A DNA stretch of 64,000 bases from UBA830 sp038146925 (GCA_038146925.1 JAYQSP010000011.1:930001-994000); one strand, 5' to 3'. Counted from the first letter of the stretch, positions 1 through 9,099 are shown. A program made the numbers and translations. The notes: generated by a model from the letters alone, not told the origin.

Positions 1-242
1 CCGCCACGGATGACCAGCAGTTCACCCTGTTCCATTTCGTGGATGTAGTTGATCTTGATCTGGGCGACGACGAGGCTGACGCCGCTTTCATGCATCTCTT
101 TCTGGCTCGCTCCGGCGACGGTCCACAGGTGGAAACCCGCATCGTCGAAGTGATGCGCATACCATCGCACATTCATGTGGCCGATGTGATCGCAGTGCCA
201 GGGAAAGACGACCGACCGGTACAGTTCGAAAACGTTGTCCAA
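1..242 (-). CDS. Acyl-CoA thioesterase, hotdog fold (3' part outside the window)
   Basis: This is the N-terminal 80 residues of a 4-hydroxybenzoyl-CoA thioesterase-like hotdog protein, which would hydrolyse an acyl-CoA thioester in the cytosol. The segment FPWHCDHIGHMNVRWYAHHF is the family's N-terminal active-site region; the Asp in CDHIGHMN is the usual catalytic acid. No ATG fits, so I chose a TTG start at 242, preceded by AAGGAG with 8 nt spacing. The ribosome site lies between this start and the stop of the upstream gene (262), so the two are probably co-transcribed. The family is clear; the substrate is unknown. The gene is cut by the window edge. Confidence 0.8.
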   Translation of the reverse strand, partial: MDNVFELYRSVVFPWHCDHIGHMNVRWYAHHFDDAGFHLWTVAGASQKEMHESGVSLVVAQIKINYIHEMEQGELLVIRG

Positions 243-261
243 CGAAAACTCTCCTTGTTGA

Positions 262-1236
262 TCAGGTATCCAGAACGGACGCGTGAAACAGCCGTTCCGG
301 TTCGTACGGGGCCGATATCAGACCCTGGTCGGCGCTGTATTCGATAAATCGTGCGATATTGTCGCGGTTCGCCGCAAACCCCGACGGCCAGATATCGGCG
401 CCGAACGTCGATTCCTGCGCTTCAAGTGCGTTGCGGGCGAAGGCGATCTCCGAATAGCCGGGGTCTTCGTAATATCCGGCTGCGATCCGTTTGGCATCTT
501 CCCACATGCCGATCAGCGCGCGCGGCAGATCCGGCTCGGCTTCCACGACCTCGTTGCTGAACGCCATGATGTGCATGATGGGGAAATAGCCCAGCGTGTC
601 GTAGTAGCGTTTTGCCTCGGCGATCGGGTCGGGGAACAGACGCCTGATCGTATCGCCGGCTTCCAGCACCTCGCGGGGCGGATGAGGGAAAATCATTGCG
701 TCCACGTCGCCCGTCAGCAGCAGGTCGACGCCGCGCTGTCCACCCGACAGCCACTCGACGTTGACGCCTTCGGGCGGCGACCAGGACACCGCTTCCACGG
801 CCTCCATGATCCAGTGAATGTTTTCCCAGGGCACGTCGTAGAAGAATTTCAGATCGCCTTTGACCAGCACGGACATAGTGGTCTGAAACGCCCGCAAGGC
901 AACCTTGCGTCCGGCGAGGTCGGCCGGGTTCTCGATCCCCGCGTCGCTCCGGACATAGATATGGTTCTGGCTGAACAAGCGCCGGGGGAAAACAGGCGTC
1001 GCCGTGAAATCGGTGCCCCGGTCCGTCGCCATGATGTAGGACGAGAACGAAAGTTCGCAGATGTCGAACTCATGCTCGCGGATCATGCGTTCGTGCCGGT
1101 CCTTCCCGTCCCGGTGAATATGATCGATGCCGACTTCCAGCGGCCGTATTTCAAGGCCGGCCGGCATGTCGACGGCGCCGGTGAAGAAGGGCACATGCCG
1201 GTCGTAGCGTTCCAGCGCCATGGTATATGCTGCCAC
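262..1236 (-). CDS. 4,5-dihydroxyphthalate decarboxylase-like (PBP2-fold) protein, paralog A
   Basis: This 324-residue protein belongs to the family that includes 4,5-dihydroxyphthalate decarboxylase (Pht5) and is often auto-annotated as an ABC transporter substrate-binding protein. It has no signal peptide, so a cytosolic enzyme is more likely than a periplasmic binder (inference). Shared family features are FDICELSFSS near residue 58, a GIENPADLAGRKVALR segment near 100, and YFPIMHIM near 220. Two further paralogs lie in this window at 14532-15527 and 37703-38859. It sits between the thioesterase and the CoA-transferase pair on the same strand, which suggests one catabolic unit. The substrate cannot be read from sequence. 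Confidence 0.75.
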   Translation of the reverse strand: MAAYTMALERYDRHVPFFTGAVDMPAGLEIRPLEVGIDHIHRDGKDRHERMIREHEFDICELSFSSYIMATDRGTDFTATPVFPRRLFSQNHIYVRSDAGIENPADLAGRKVALRAFQTTMSVLVKGDLKFFYDVPWENIHWIMEAVEAVSWSPPEGVNVEWLSGGQRGVDLLLTGDVDAMIFPHPPREVLEAGDTIRRLFPDPIAEAKRYYDTLGYFPIMHIMAFSNEVVEAEPDLPRALIGMWEDAKRIAAGYYEDPGYSEIAFARNALEAQESTFGADIWPSGFAANRDNIARFIEYSADQGLISAPYEPERLFHASVLDT

Positions 1237-1305
1237 TTTTCTCTCCCTGTCGTTTTTGTTGTTGATCGGATTGTAGCAGGGGAACGGTCGAGGGAAAGAG
1301 AGGGC

Positions 1306-2037
1306 TTAGCCGTCCCAGCCCAGCCGGGTCCTGGCGAATTCGGGATAGGTTTCCGCGATCTCGCCGGCGATCCGCGAGCGGATCAGGTCAAGCCGGTCCG
1401 GTTCCGGCGGTGCGACCGGTCCGACATCGTCCGGACAGTCGAAATCGAACCCGGTATTGTCGCGCACTTCTTCCAGTGTCGCACCCGGCAGCAGGCCCTC
1501 CAGTCGGAACCGGTGGAGCATCTTGTCGTACATGAAGATGCACAGGCTGGTGATCAGCGCATAGGGTCCACCGGGCCGATGTACGTCCGGCGGGCTCCAA
1601 CCCGGCGCGCTGATGAAATCGACCTTGTCGACGAAGACGCGTCGCGAATGTTCCTCCCGGAACAGGATTACGCGCGGCACGGTGAAGTAAAGATAGCCGG
1701 ACCCGAAACTGCCGGGAAAACGCGTGTCCGGTTCGGGGTAGGGGCCCGTGCCGACCAGATTGATGTTGCCTTCGCCGTCGATCTGACCTCCGCCTAGGAA
1801 GAACGCGTCCACCCGGCCCTGGCCTGCCCGGTCGAACAGTTCCGGGCCGCCGTCATTGAACGGATTGTGAATATTACTGCCGAGAATACTGGCCCGCGCC
1901 GCGCCATCGCTCAACGCTTGCACCAGCAGGGCGGCACTGCCGGGGATGGGCGATGCCGTGCCGACTGCGATGTTGCGGCAACCATCGAGCATCCGCGCGA
2001 TGGCACAGATCAGCAGTTCTTCTCTGGAATATTCCAT
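1306..2037 (-). CDS. CoA-transferase family subunit B (glutaconate CoA-transferase / IpdB type)
   Basis: This 243-residue protein resembles the beta subunit of class I CoA-transferases of the glutaconate CoA-transferase/IpdB group. Recognisable segments are the N-terminal MEYSREELLICAIARML, GTASPIPGSAALL near 40, GGGQIDGEGNINL near 100 and GGPYALITSLCIF. I chose the ATG at 2037 because it lies 8 nt after the stop of subunit A. A longer reading frame upstream only overlaps subunit A. It should form a heterodimer with the upstream product and either transfer CoA or hydrolyse a CoA ester in ring or side-chain degradation. The acyl substrate is not determinable. Confidence 0.8.
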   Translation of the reverse strand: MEYSREELLICAIARMLDGCRNIAVGTASPIPGSAALLVQALSDGAARASILGSNIHNPFNDGGPELFDRAGQGRVDAFFLGGGQIDGEGNINLVGTGPYPEPDTRFPGSFGSGYLYFTVPRVILFREEHSRRVFVDKVDFISAPGWSPPDVHRPGGPYALITSLCIFMYDKMLHRFRLEGLLPGATLEEVRDNTGFDFDCPDDVGPVAPPEPDRLDLIRSRIAGEIAETYPEFARTRLGWDG

Positions 2038-2045
2038 CGGTGTGG

Positions 2046-2879
2046 TCAGGCGGCGGCCTGTTTGCCGAAAACGTAACGGTCGAGATAGACGGCGAAATTT
2101 TCCTTCGACTTTGCGGCGCTGACATAGGTTTTGAGATGCTCCCCGTCGCGTTCGTAAAATCCCGGAAGGGACAGCGGCCAGGCGCCGCGTGGCGCATGGG
2201 CGACCGCATTTATGTAAACCGGCGGGATAGTGCCGGCGAGCATCCGGTCGTCTTCCATCAGGTTGCCGTCCCAGATTTCTTCCACCGTCACCAGCGACTG
2301 CGCGGAGGCGTGCGCCAGCAAAACGCATTCGCGCCGCGCGCCGACCCAGACATTGCCGTACTTATCTCCGTAGCGCGCGTGAAACACTGCGAAATCGGGC
2401 TGCACGGCCGGCAGCAGCACCACGGGATCGCCGCCTCCTTCGGCCATCGGGTTGTCGATGGTCTTCCAGTCGGAACGGTTGGCCAGAATGTCGGACCCCA
2501 GGATGCCCCGCAGCGGCATGAACGGCGCACCTTTCTCGGATGCCTGCAGTTCGGCGTAAAGTGCGGGGCAGGTGGCATCGCGGATGACGATGTCGCCCTT
2601 CTCCACCGCACGCCGGAAATTGGGCGCATAACCGAATTCGCCCATGGAGACGCCACTGGTTTCGATCTCCGCCACGCAGCCGGCGCCGATCAGCATGTCG
2701 GCCTGGATCGAGCTGACCGGCACGGTCAGCAACCGCAGATCGCGCGCCTTGCGCCGGATCAGGGCGCGCGTAAGTTCCATAGATACGCCGCCGTCTTCTT
2801 TCGGCACGCCGATCAGAGCGCCGTCCGGAATGCGGCTGGCGATCTCGTCCGCGGACAGATAAGTTTCGGGAACGCTCAT
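2046..2879 (-). CDS. CoA-transferase family subunit A (glutaconate CoA-transferase / IpdA type)
   Basis: This 277-residue protein is the partner alpha subunit of the CoA-transferase pair. It starts MSVPETYLSADEIASRIPDG and carries the family segments SMELTRALIRR, LIGAGCVAEIETSGVSMGEF and FHARYGDKYGNVWVGARR. The ATG at 2879 lies close to the divergent lipocalin-like gene. Immediate linkage to subunit B (8 nt) supports an obligate heterodimer. Glutaconate CoA-transferase and the steroid-ring hydrolase IpdAB share this fold, so transferase versus hydrolase activity is open. Confidence 0.8.
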   Translation of the reverse strand: MSVPETYLSADEIASRIPDGALIGVPKEDGGVSMELTRALIRRKARDLRLLTVPVSSIQADMLIGAGCVAEIETSGVSMGEFGYAPNFRRAVEKGDIVIRDATCPALYAELQASEKGAPFMPLRGILGSDILANRSDWKTIDNPMAEGGGDPVVLLPAVQPDFAVFHARYGDKYGNVWVGARRECVLLAHASAQSLVTVEEIWDGNLMEDDRMLAGTIPPVYINAVAHAPRGAWPLSLPGFYERDGEHLKTYVSAAKSKENFAVYLDRYVFGKQAAA

Positions 2880-2919
2880 GCGAGCATTCTGCGACGATGC
2901 ACCGAAACAGGCAAACACT

Positions 2920-3348
2920 ATGAACGAACGCGATTTACATGCGACCTGGGACTTGCAGCGGTTCTGGTTCACCGACGATGACGGGACGGAAGTCGATCCG
3001 CTGGGCGCCGACCCGGTCGGGAATCTGATCCTCGGGGCTGACGGCAACTATGCCTTCACCATGATGCGCCGCGATCGCCAGCCCTATGAAAGCGGCGATC
3101 TGCTTGGCGGAACGCCGGCGGAAAAAAGCGAAGCGGCGGCGGGCTATGTGTCCTTCGGGGGCACCTGGTCGTTCGACGGCGAGGCAATCCTGTTCGATAT
3201 CGTCTACAGCCTGTTTCCCAACTGGATCGGCGGTCAGCAGAAACGCCTGGCGTCGTTCGATGGAGACGATCTGATCCTGCAGACGACCGGCGCCATCCTG
3301 ATGGCCGGAAAAACCCACCGTGGCGCGGCTCGGTGGCTCAGGAAATAA
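2920..3348 (+). CDS. Lipocalin-like domain protein
   Basis: This is a 142-residue cytosolic protein of the bacterial lipocalin-like family. Evidence is the N-terminal LHATWDLQRFWFTDDDG and the spaced strands ending in VGNLILGADGNYAFTMMRR, a pattern seen in small lipocalin-like proteins next to catabolic genes. An earlier ATG exists at 2878, overlapping the divergent gene, but homology begins near the ATG at 2920, which I prefer. There is no signal peptide. It precedes the alcohol-dehydrogenase-like gene by 30 nt and may be in its transcript. A ligand-binding role is inferred only from the fold. Confidence 0.6.
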   Translation: MNERDLHATWDLQRFWFTDDDGTEVDPLGADPVGNLILGADGNYAFTMMRRDRQPYESGDLLGGTPAEKSEAAAGYVSFGGTWSFDGEAILFDIVYSLFPNWIGGQQKRLASFDGDDLILQTTGAILMAGKTHRGAARWLRK

Positions 3349-3378
3349 ATTCAAAATGTCACAGAACGGAATAATCAG

Positions 3379-4389
3379 ATGAAAGCCTGGCGTATAGAAA
3401 ATGACGACGGCATCGATGCCCTGAACCTCACGGATGTAGATATCGGCGATCCCGGTCCCGGCGAAGTCCGGTTTCGGGTAAAAGCCTCGTCCATCAACCG
3501 GCGCGATTTCAACACGGTACGTGCCCCCGGCGCCCGCAATACGCCGCTGCCGCGAATTCCCAACTCGGATGCGGCCGGGGAAGTCGTCGCGGTAGGTGAA
3601 GGTGTCACGGAGTTCCAACCCGGCGACCGGGTCGCCAGCTGTTTCTTCAAGCGCTGGCAGGCAGGGCGTATGCGCGCATCGATCATGGCAAGTGCGCTGG
3701 GTGGCGCGGAGGAAGGCATGCTGTCCGAAGAGGCGATCCTGCCGGAAACGGCGCTGGTGTCCGTACCCGATCACCTGACCTGGGAAGAAGCCGGTACGCT
3801 GACCTGCGCCGGGGTGACGGCGTGGAATGCGCTGGTGGATCAGGGCGGGCTGAAAGCCGGAGATACCGTTCTGGTGATGGGTACCGGCGGCGTGTCGATT
3901 TTCGCGCTGCAGTTTTCCAAGATGATGGGCGCGCGCGTCATAATCACCTCCAAAAGCGACGAAAAACTTGAACGCGCGCGTTCCATGGGTGCGGACGAGA
4001 CGATCAATTATGTCGATACGCCGGACTGGGAAAAAGCTGTTCTCGACCTGACGGGCGGCGAGGGCGTCGATCAGGTGGTTGAGGTGGGCGGCGCCGGGAC
4101 GCTGCAGAAATCCATCGACGCGGTCGGCTTCGGCGGTCATATCGGCCTGATCGGCGTGCTGACGCAGGGGGAGATAAACCCGCTGCCCGTGCTGGGAAAA
4201 TCGATCCGCCTGACGGGCATATATGTGGGTAGCCGCGAGATGTTCCGCGACATGAACGCCGCGATCTCGGCGAACGGGCTGAAACCGGTGATCGACCAGA
4301 CATATGCTTTCGGAGACGCTCGCGCGGCCTTCAATACGATGGGTGAGGACGGCCATTTCGGCAAGATCGTGATCTCGGTGGACGCCTGA
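3379..4389 (+). CDS. Zinc-type alcohol dehydrogenase-like NAD(P)-dependent oxidoreductase (MDR family)
   Basis: This 336-residue medium-chain dehydrogenase/reductase has the usual two domains. The N-terminal catalytic domain contains NRRDFNTVRAP and IPNSDAAGEVVAVGEGV. The Rossmann domain starts near residue 160 with VLVMGTGGVSIFALQF and GADETINY. The cluster of four structural-zinc cysteines is absent, so it resembles quinone oxidoreductase or crotonyl-CoA-reductase-like members. It would reduce or oxidise a small carbonyl substrate with NAD(P)H. It is co-directional with the following GST and MetE-like genes. Confidence 0.8.
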   Translation: MKAWRIENDDGIDALNLTDVDIGDPGPGEVRFRVKASSINRRDFNTVRAPGARNTPLPRIPNSDAAGEVVAVGEGVTEFQPGDRVASCFFKRWQAGRMRASIMASALGGAEEGMLSEEAILPETALVSVPDHLTWEEAGTLTCAGVTAWNALVDQGGLKAGDTVLVMGTGGVSIFALQFSKMMGARVIITSKSDEKLERARSMGADETINYVDTPDWEKAVLDLTGGEGVDQVVEVGGAGTLQKSIDAVGFGGHIGLIGVLTQGEINPLPVLGKSIRLTGIYVGSREMFRDMNAAISANGLKPVIDQTYAFGDARAAFNTMGEDGHFGKIVISVDA

Positions 4390-4482
4390 TCTTGGAGATT
4401 TTCTCGCGTCTTCAGGCCTGATACTGTGTGATCAACCAAAACAAGGATAACGGGCGCTTGCCGCCTGACGGGGAGAATCGCA

Positions 4483-5346
4483 ATGGTCAAACTGGCCGAT
4501 GAAGATATCAAAACCCGCGAGGTGCTGGACTGGAAGGGACTGCATGTCTTCCATTTCATTTTCTCGTCGTGTTCGCAGAAGCTCCGGATTTTTCTGGCGC
4601 TGAAGGGGATCGACTACGAGTCCCACGAGATCGATCTGATGACCAACGAAAATCTCGGCGATTATTTCCTCGGCATCAATCCGCGCGGTCTGCTACCGGT
4701 CATCGTTCATGACGGCGACGTTCATATCGAGAGCAACGATATCCTGACCTATCTCGAAAGCGTCTATCCCGAACCGCGGCTTATCCCCGCCGGCGCGGAG
4801 GACCAGGTCGCCGAGCTGCTGAAGCATGAAGACGATCTGCATCTCGATCTGCGGGCGCTCAGCTTCCGTTTCGTGTTTAACCCGCCGCATGCCCCCAAAT
4901 CGCCCGAAGAGCTTGAGGTTTATGCCAATACCGGGTCCGGTACCGTGCGGGGCGAAAAAGACGAACGCGTCGGGGTCGAGATCGATTTCTGGAAAACCTA
5001 CGCCGACAGAGGTATCACCGACGATGTTGCGCAGGCGGCGGCTGAGAAATTCCGCAAGGTGTTCGGCGAACTCGACGAGACGCTGGCCGATCAGGAATAC
5101 CTGCTGCCCGACGGATTGAGCGTACTGGATATCGCCTGGTTCATCTATGCCAACCGGCTGACGCTGGCGGGCTATCCGATCGCCCGCCTGCATCCCAATC
5201 TTGGCGCCTGGTATGCCCGTATGGAGCAGATGCCCGAAATTGCCAGCGAAATCGCACTGCCGCCGCCCGTGAAGGAAAAGTTCGATGCGACCCGGGCGCA
5301 GCACGTCGCCGAAGGGGTTCATCTGGAGGCCGTGGCTGGTCTTTGA
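4483..5346 (+). CDS. Glutathione S-transferase family protein
   Basis: This 287-residue cytosolic protein has an N-terminal thioredoxin-like GST domain (about residues 20-100) with FSSCSQKLRIFLALKG, NPRGLLPVIVHDG and the glutathione-site ESNDIL, followed by an all-helical C-terminal domain ending near 270. It probably conjugates glutathione to, or isomerises, a hydrophobic intermediate of the surrounding pathway. The ATG at 4483 follows GGGGAGAATCGCA, a usable ribosome site. The next gene starts 19 nt downstream, so co-transcription is likely. A second GST occurs at 16769-17392. Confidence 0.82.
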   Translation: MVKLADEDIKTREVLDWKGLHVFHFIFSSCSQKLRIFLALKGIDYESHEIDLMTNENLGDYFLGINPRGLLPVIVHDGDVHIESNDILTYLESVYPEPRLIPAGAEDQVAELLKHEDDLHLDLRALSFRFVFNPPHAPKSPEELEVYANTGSGTVRGEKDERVGVEIDFWKTYADRGITDDVAQAAAEKFRKVFGELDETLADQEYLLPDGLSVLDIAWFIYANRLTLAGYPIARLHPNLGAWYARMEQMPEIASEIALPPPVKEKFDATRAQHVAEGVHLEAVAGL

Positions 5347-5365
5347 CGAAGCGGAGGACGGAAAG

Positions 5366-6409
5366 ATGGCAGTTACACCGGTCGCGCATTTCGTGGGCGG
5401 TATCCCCTTGGACGACGCCGAAAACGTCTTCCGACGGCTAGGGTCCGAGATGGGTCCTCACGTTCGGCGCATTCCCGACGGCGAAACCGGCCGCCGGCGC
5501 ATGTGGATCAGCTTCGTAAAGGATACGCTGATCGCCAATCCGGATTTCGAACCCGACCCGGACGTGCCTGTGTTCCAGTTCATCCAGTTCGATGGAAAGG
5601 TCGTCTTCGAGGTCAACCAGTTGCGATTCCGCGACGGCGTCGATCCCGACGGAATCGAGTTTAGCACCGGATACGCCGACGACGCGATCCGGAATTTCGC
5701 GATCTTCGACCGGCTGCAAACCGAAGGCGTCATTCCCGCCGGGGTGAAGTACCAGATCTGTATGGCGACCCCGCTGGCGATCACCTACATGTTCGTCTCG
5801 CCCAACATTCGCGACGTTTTCGAACGGATTTACGCCTCGCACCTGGCGGACGAAGTCGGCAGGATCATGGCGGCGCTGCCGCATGACCGGATTTCGTATC
5901 AGTGGGACGTGTGCCAGGAAGTGCTGATGTGGGAAGGCTATCTCGATCAGGCGCAGCATCCGGACTACAAGTCGGAAATTCCCAGGTCATTATCGTGGCT
6001 CGGCGGGCTGATTCCGGACGACGTCGATCTGGGCTATCACCTTTGCTACGGCAGCCCCGCGGACGAGCATTTGATCCTGCCGAAGGATATGGGCAACCTC
6101 GTCGAAATTGCCAATCTGATCGCCGCCGGCGCGAAACGGCGTATTGATTATATTCATATGCCTGTCCCGGACGATCGCAACGACGATACCTATTTCGCGC
6201 CGCTGGAAGGTCTTGATCTGTCGGACGGTACCGATCTGTACCTGGGCTGCGTGCATCACGGCGATGCGGAGGGCAACGTCTGCAAGCTGGAAACGGCTCG
6301 GAAATACACAACGGTTGCGGGCGTTGGCGCCGAATGCGGGCTGGGGCGCGGCAATCCCGATCTGTTCGACGACGTGCTGGCGCAACACCGGTTGCTTGCG
6401 GGCGGGTAG
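5366..6409 (+). CDS. MetE/UROD-like TIM-barrel protein of unknown function
   Basis: This 347-residue protein looks like the uncharacterised group related to the C-terminal domain of cobalamin-independent methionine synthase and uroporphyrinogen decarboxylase. Segments that suggest this are HFVGGIPLDDAENVFRRLG, RRIPDGETGRR near residue 35 and YQWDVCQEVLMWEG near 180. I chose the ATG at 5366, preceded by GGAGG. A longer frame from 5285 overlaps the GST gene and is less likely. It lies in the GST transcript. The known family function (methyl transfer to a thiol, or decarboxylation) cannot be transferred with confidence. Confidence 0.65.
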   Translation: MAVTPVAHFVGGIPLDDAENVFRRLGSEMGPHVRRIPDGETGRRRMWISFVKDTLIANPDFEPDPDVPVFQFIQFDGKVVFEVNQLRFRDGVDPDGIEFSTGYADDAIRNFAIFDRLQTEGVIPAGVKYQICMATPLAITYMFVSPNIRDVFERIYASHLADEVGRIMAALPHDRISYQWDVCQEVLMWEGYLDQAQHPDYKSEIPRSLSWLGGLIPDDVDLGYHLCYGSPADEHLILPKDMGNLVEIANLIAAGAKRRIDYIHMPVPDDRNDDTYFAPLEGLDLSDGTDLYLGCVHHGDAEGNVCKLETARKYTTVAGVGAECGLGRGNPDLFDDVLAQHRLLAGG

Positions 6410-6415
6410 GACGTC

Positions 6416-6592
6416 CTAGTTGGTCGAGTGATCGTCCGGTTCGAGCTTTTCGTATTCTTTCAGGCGTTCGGCACGATCGCCCAGGACGTTAGCCAGCGTC
6501 CGTTCCAGGACTTTGCTTTCGCTCTCCGAGGGGCTCAGTTTCAGCTTTCCGATCATGTCAAGAACGCGGTCGGATACTGCGATGCTCGGCAT
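6416..6592 (-). CDS. Small 58-residue protein, unknown function
   Basis: This short charged protein begins MPSIAVSDRVLDMIGKLKL and ends with an acidic tail. I recognise no family. Its reality is supported by a strong ribosome site (AAGGAGGAG, 5 nt before the ATG at 6592) that lies inside the end of the overlapping oxygenase gene (40-nt overlap), which suggests translational coupling. It is the last gene of the minus-strand redox cluster. A small helical regulator or antitoxin-like protein is possible but not shown. Confidence 0.6.
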   Translation of the reverse strand: MPSIAVSDRVLDMIGKLKLSPSESESKVLERTLANVLGDRAERLKEYEKLEPDDHSTN

Positions 6593-7428
6593 TGCACTCC
6601 TCCTTGTCGGCGACCCGGTAACTGTCGGGCCCGCCAGATCACGGGGTAATCGTCTCCGTCCAGCGGTCCGCCCGGAACCAGGTCCGGCGTTTCGGGGCGC
6701 GACGGGACGTAATCCCGCGGCTCCCACGTCGCGCGACTTCCGCCGTAGCGCAGCGACAGCGCCCGCCGCCGCGTCTCCGGTGACCGGTTAGGCTCGGCGG
6801 CATGAAGCGTGGCGGCATGGAAAAACAGCGCGTCGCCGCGTTCCATCTCGAACATCTCGACATTGTAGCTTTCGGGGTCTGCGTCGATGTCCGGCGCCGA
6901 GCCGTCGAAATCGGCCGCGCCTTTCGCGTCTTCGCCGCTGCCGATCATTACCGGCTTGAAAAGTTTCCCCCAGTTATGCGAGCCCTTCGCGAATTTCATC
7001 GCGCCGGTATCGGCCGTGACACGGTCGAGCGGGATCCAGAACGATGCGAAATCCTGCCAGGATATTTCGAAATAGGGCAGGTCGTGATGCCAGTAGGTCG
7101 GGACGTCGGTGCTGGGTTCCTTCACCAGCAGGTGTTCGTCCACCAGATTGAGCTTGTCCGACTGCAACAGCGCGGCAGCGATCTCGCTGGCCGGCGAGTC
7201 CATCATGAAATCGCGAAAGGTGTCGTTGCGGCGGCTCACGTGATGGTCGGTGAAGAAGCGTCCTTCGCCGGTCTGGACGTATTCGCGGGATAGCGGGCTG
7301 GGATCGTTCATCGCTTCCTCGACGGCGGTTTCCAGACGGTCCAGCCAGTCGCTCGAAAAGGCCTGCTCGATCAGGACGACGCCGTCGCGCTCGAACGCGG
7401 TGATCTGGGCTTCGCTGATTTGCGCCAC
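6553..7428 (-). CDS. Phytanoyl-CoA dioxygenase family Fe(II)/2-oxoglutarate oxygenase
   Basis: This 291-residue protein is a PhyH-type oxygenase that hydroxylates a substrate using Fe(II), O2 and 2-oxoglutarate. The iron ligands can be placed as the HxD in YWHHDLPYF (His114, Asp116) and the distal His209 in LHAAEPN. An Arg at about 222 before RALSLRYGG probably binds 2-oxoglutarate. The start is the ATG at 7428, 7 nt after the stop of the GMC oxidoreductase, so they form one transcript. The 3' end overlaps the 58-residue gene. The substrate is unknown. Confidence 0.85.
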   Translation of the reverse strand: MAQISEAQITAFERDGVVLIEQAFSSDWLDRLETAVEEAMNDPSPLSREYVQTGEGRFFTDHHVSRRNDTFRDFMMDSPASEIAAALLQSDKLNLVDEHLLVKEPSTDVPTYWHHDLPYFEISWQDFASFWIPLDRVTADTGAMKFAKGSHNWGKLFKPVMIGSGEDAKGAADFDGSAPDIDADPESYNVEMFEMERGDALFFHAATLHAAEPNRSPETRRRALSLRYGGSRATWEPRDYVPSRPETPDLVPGGPLDGDDYPVIWRARQLPGRRQGGVQCRASQYPTAFLT

Positions 7429-7435
7429 GGGTCCC

Positions 7436-9067
7436 TCAGTTCACGTTTTCGGCTGGCAATAGCTCCTTGCCGAGGATCATATCCGATGCCTTTTCCGCCA
7501 TCATCAGGATTGTCGAATTGATATGCGCCGAAGTGAGATCCGGCATGGCCGAGCCGTCCACCACGCGCAACTGCTCGATGCCGCGGACTTTCAGATCGGG
7601 GTCGAGCACGCAATCGGGCCCGGTGCCCATCGGACACGTGCAGGCCGGGTGTTCGATGGTCACGACCGTGTTGCGGATGAATTCGTCGAGGTCGGCGTCG
7701 GTTTTGACGTCCGGTCCCGGCGTCAGTTCCAGGCCTCGATAGGGAGCGAGGGCGTCCTGATGGGCGACGTCGCGAGCGACCTTGAGCCCTTCGCGGAGCG
7801 AGACGAGATCGTCGTTATTGGACAGGAAGCGGAAATCGAGCACCAGCGGGTCCGTCGGATTTGTCGAGCGCAGTCGCGCTTCGCCCCGGCTTTTCGGATG
7901 TACGATGCCGCAGCGGATGGCGTAGCCGTCCTCGTATTTCCTTTTGATGCCAGGAAACCAGGGATTGGCGTCGAGCGGCGCCCCGCGGAACAGGAATTCC
8001 CAGTCGGCTGCTTCCACGCCAGGCGCACTTTTCAGAAAGGCATGCATCCCGCCGGGGACCACTGTTCCCGGGCCGGTGCCGAACAGATAGGCGCGGACCA
8101 TGCTGATGGCGATCTTGTCGTAGCGCAGCTCTTCCCTGAACGGGCTGGTGTTTTCGGGGCGGGTCCAGAAGTTGGATGCCACCAGATGATCCTGCAGGTT
8201 CTGTCCCACGGGGAGATCCGACAGGCAGTCGATGCCGAATTCTTTCAGATGTGCGGCGGGACCGATGCCCGACAGCATGAGAAGCTGCGGTGTGTTGAAA
8301 ACGCCGCCCGACAGAATGACCTCGCAGTCCGCCTGCGCTGAGACCGGTTTGCCCTTGCGCAGGTATTCGACTCCGGTCGCGATGGTGCCGTTCATCAGAA
8401 TTCGGGTGGCATGCGCGCGGGTGTGGACGGTCAGGTTCGGCCGTCCGCGTGCCGGTTTCAGAAAGGCATTGGCCGATGACGACCGCCGCCCGTTGCGGAT
8501 GGTGTACTGGCCTTTGCTGAAGCCGATCGGTTGTGGGCCGTTGTAATCGTCCGTGACCGGCAGGCCGACCGCGTTTGCCGCCTCGATCCAGGCGTCGAAG
8601 ATCGGATCTTTGGTTTTGGCGTATTCGGTGCCCACCGGTCCGGCGCCTCCGCGCCAGGCGCTGCCTCCCTGTTCCCAGGTTTCGCAGCGCTTGAAATAGG
8701 GCAGAACCTCGGCATGAGACCAGCCCGTGGCGCCGTTTCGGGCCCAGCGATCGTAGTCGTCCGGATGTCCCCTCGTATAGGCCATCACGTTGACCGACGA
8801 CGAGCCGCCGAGGACTTTCCCACGTTTGATTTTGATGCGCCGGCCGTTCAGCGCCTCATTCGGCTCCGACATGTAGCCCCAGTCGTGGAGACCGAGCTCG
8901 TGCATCTTGCCCATGCCGATGGGGATATGGATGAGCGGATCCCAGTCGCGCCCGCCGGCTTCCAGCAGCAGGACGGAAATATTCGGGTCTTCCGTCAGCC
9001 GTCCGGCGAGAGCGCATCCCGCCGAGCCGGCGCCGACGATGATGTAGTCGTATCCCTTTGCCGCCAT
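7436..9067 (-). CDS. GMC-family FAD oxidoreductase (choline dehydrogenase-like)
   Basis: This 543-residue flavoprotein oxidises an alcohol and passes electrons to the respiratory chain or O2. The N terminus has the dinucleotide motif IIVGAGSAGCALAGRL followed by LLLEAGG. The GMC signature GKVLGGSSSVNVMAYTRG is near residue 85. The C-terminal active-site region contains EHPACTCPMGT and HINSTILMMAEKA. Length matches choline dehydrogenase-like enzymes. It lies between the DsbA-like gene and the phytanoyl-CoA dioxygenase gene on the same strand. Choline is not implied; these enzymes act on many alcohols. Confidence 0.88.
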   Translation of the reverse strand: MAAKGYDYIIVGAGSAGCALAGRLTEDPNISVLLLEAGGRDWDPLIHIPIGMGKMHELGLHDWGYMSEPNEALNGRRIKIKRGKVLGGSSSVNVMAYTRGHPDDYDRWARNGATGWSHAEVLPYFKRCETWEQGGSAWRGGAGPVGTEYAKTKDPIFDAWIEAANAVGLPVTDDYNGPQPIGFSKGQYTIRNGRRSSSANAFLKPARGRPNLTVHTRAHATRILMNGTIATGVEYLRKGKPVSAQADCEVILSGGVFNTPQLLMLSGIGPAAHLKEFGIDCLSDLPVGQNLQDHLVASNFWTRPENTSPFREELRYDKIAISMVRAYLFGTGPGTVVPGGMHAFLKSAPGVEAADWEFLFRGAPLDANPWFPGIKRKYEDGYAIRCGIVHPKSRGEARLRSTNPTDPLVLDFRFLSNNDDLVSLREGLKVARDVAHQDALAPYRGLELTPGPDVKTDADLDEFIRNTVVTIEHPACTCPMGTGPDCVLDPDLKVRGIEQLRVVDGSAMPDLTSAHINSTILMMAEKASDMILGKELLPAENVN

Positions 9068-9099
9068 ATCCGTCTCTTGTCGTTGTTTGGCGATGACGC

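Noticed and set aside
283..1797. 504-codon open frame on the plus strand
   Set aside because: It is antisense to the Pht5-like and CoA-transferase genes, which have clear families and codon bias. Its sequence is Arg/His-rich and matches nothing.
2935..4356. 473-codon open frame on the minus strand
   Set aside because: Antisense shadow of the lipocalin-like and alcohol dehydrogenase-like genes.
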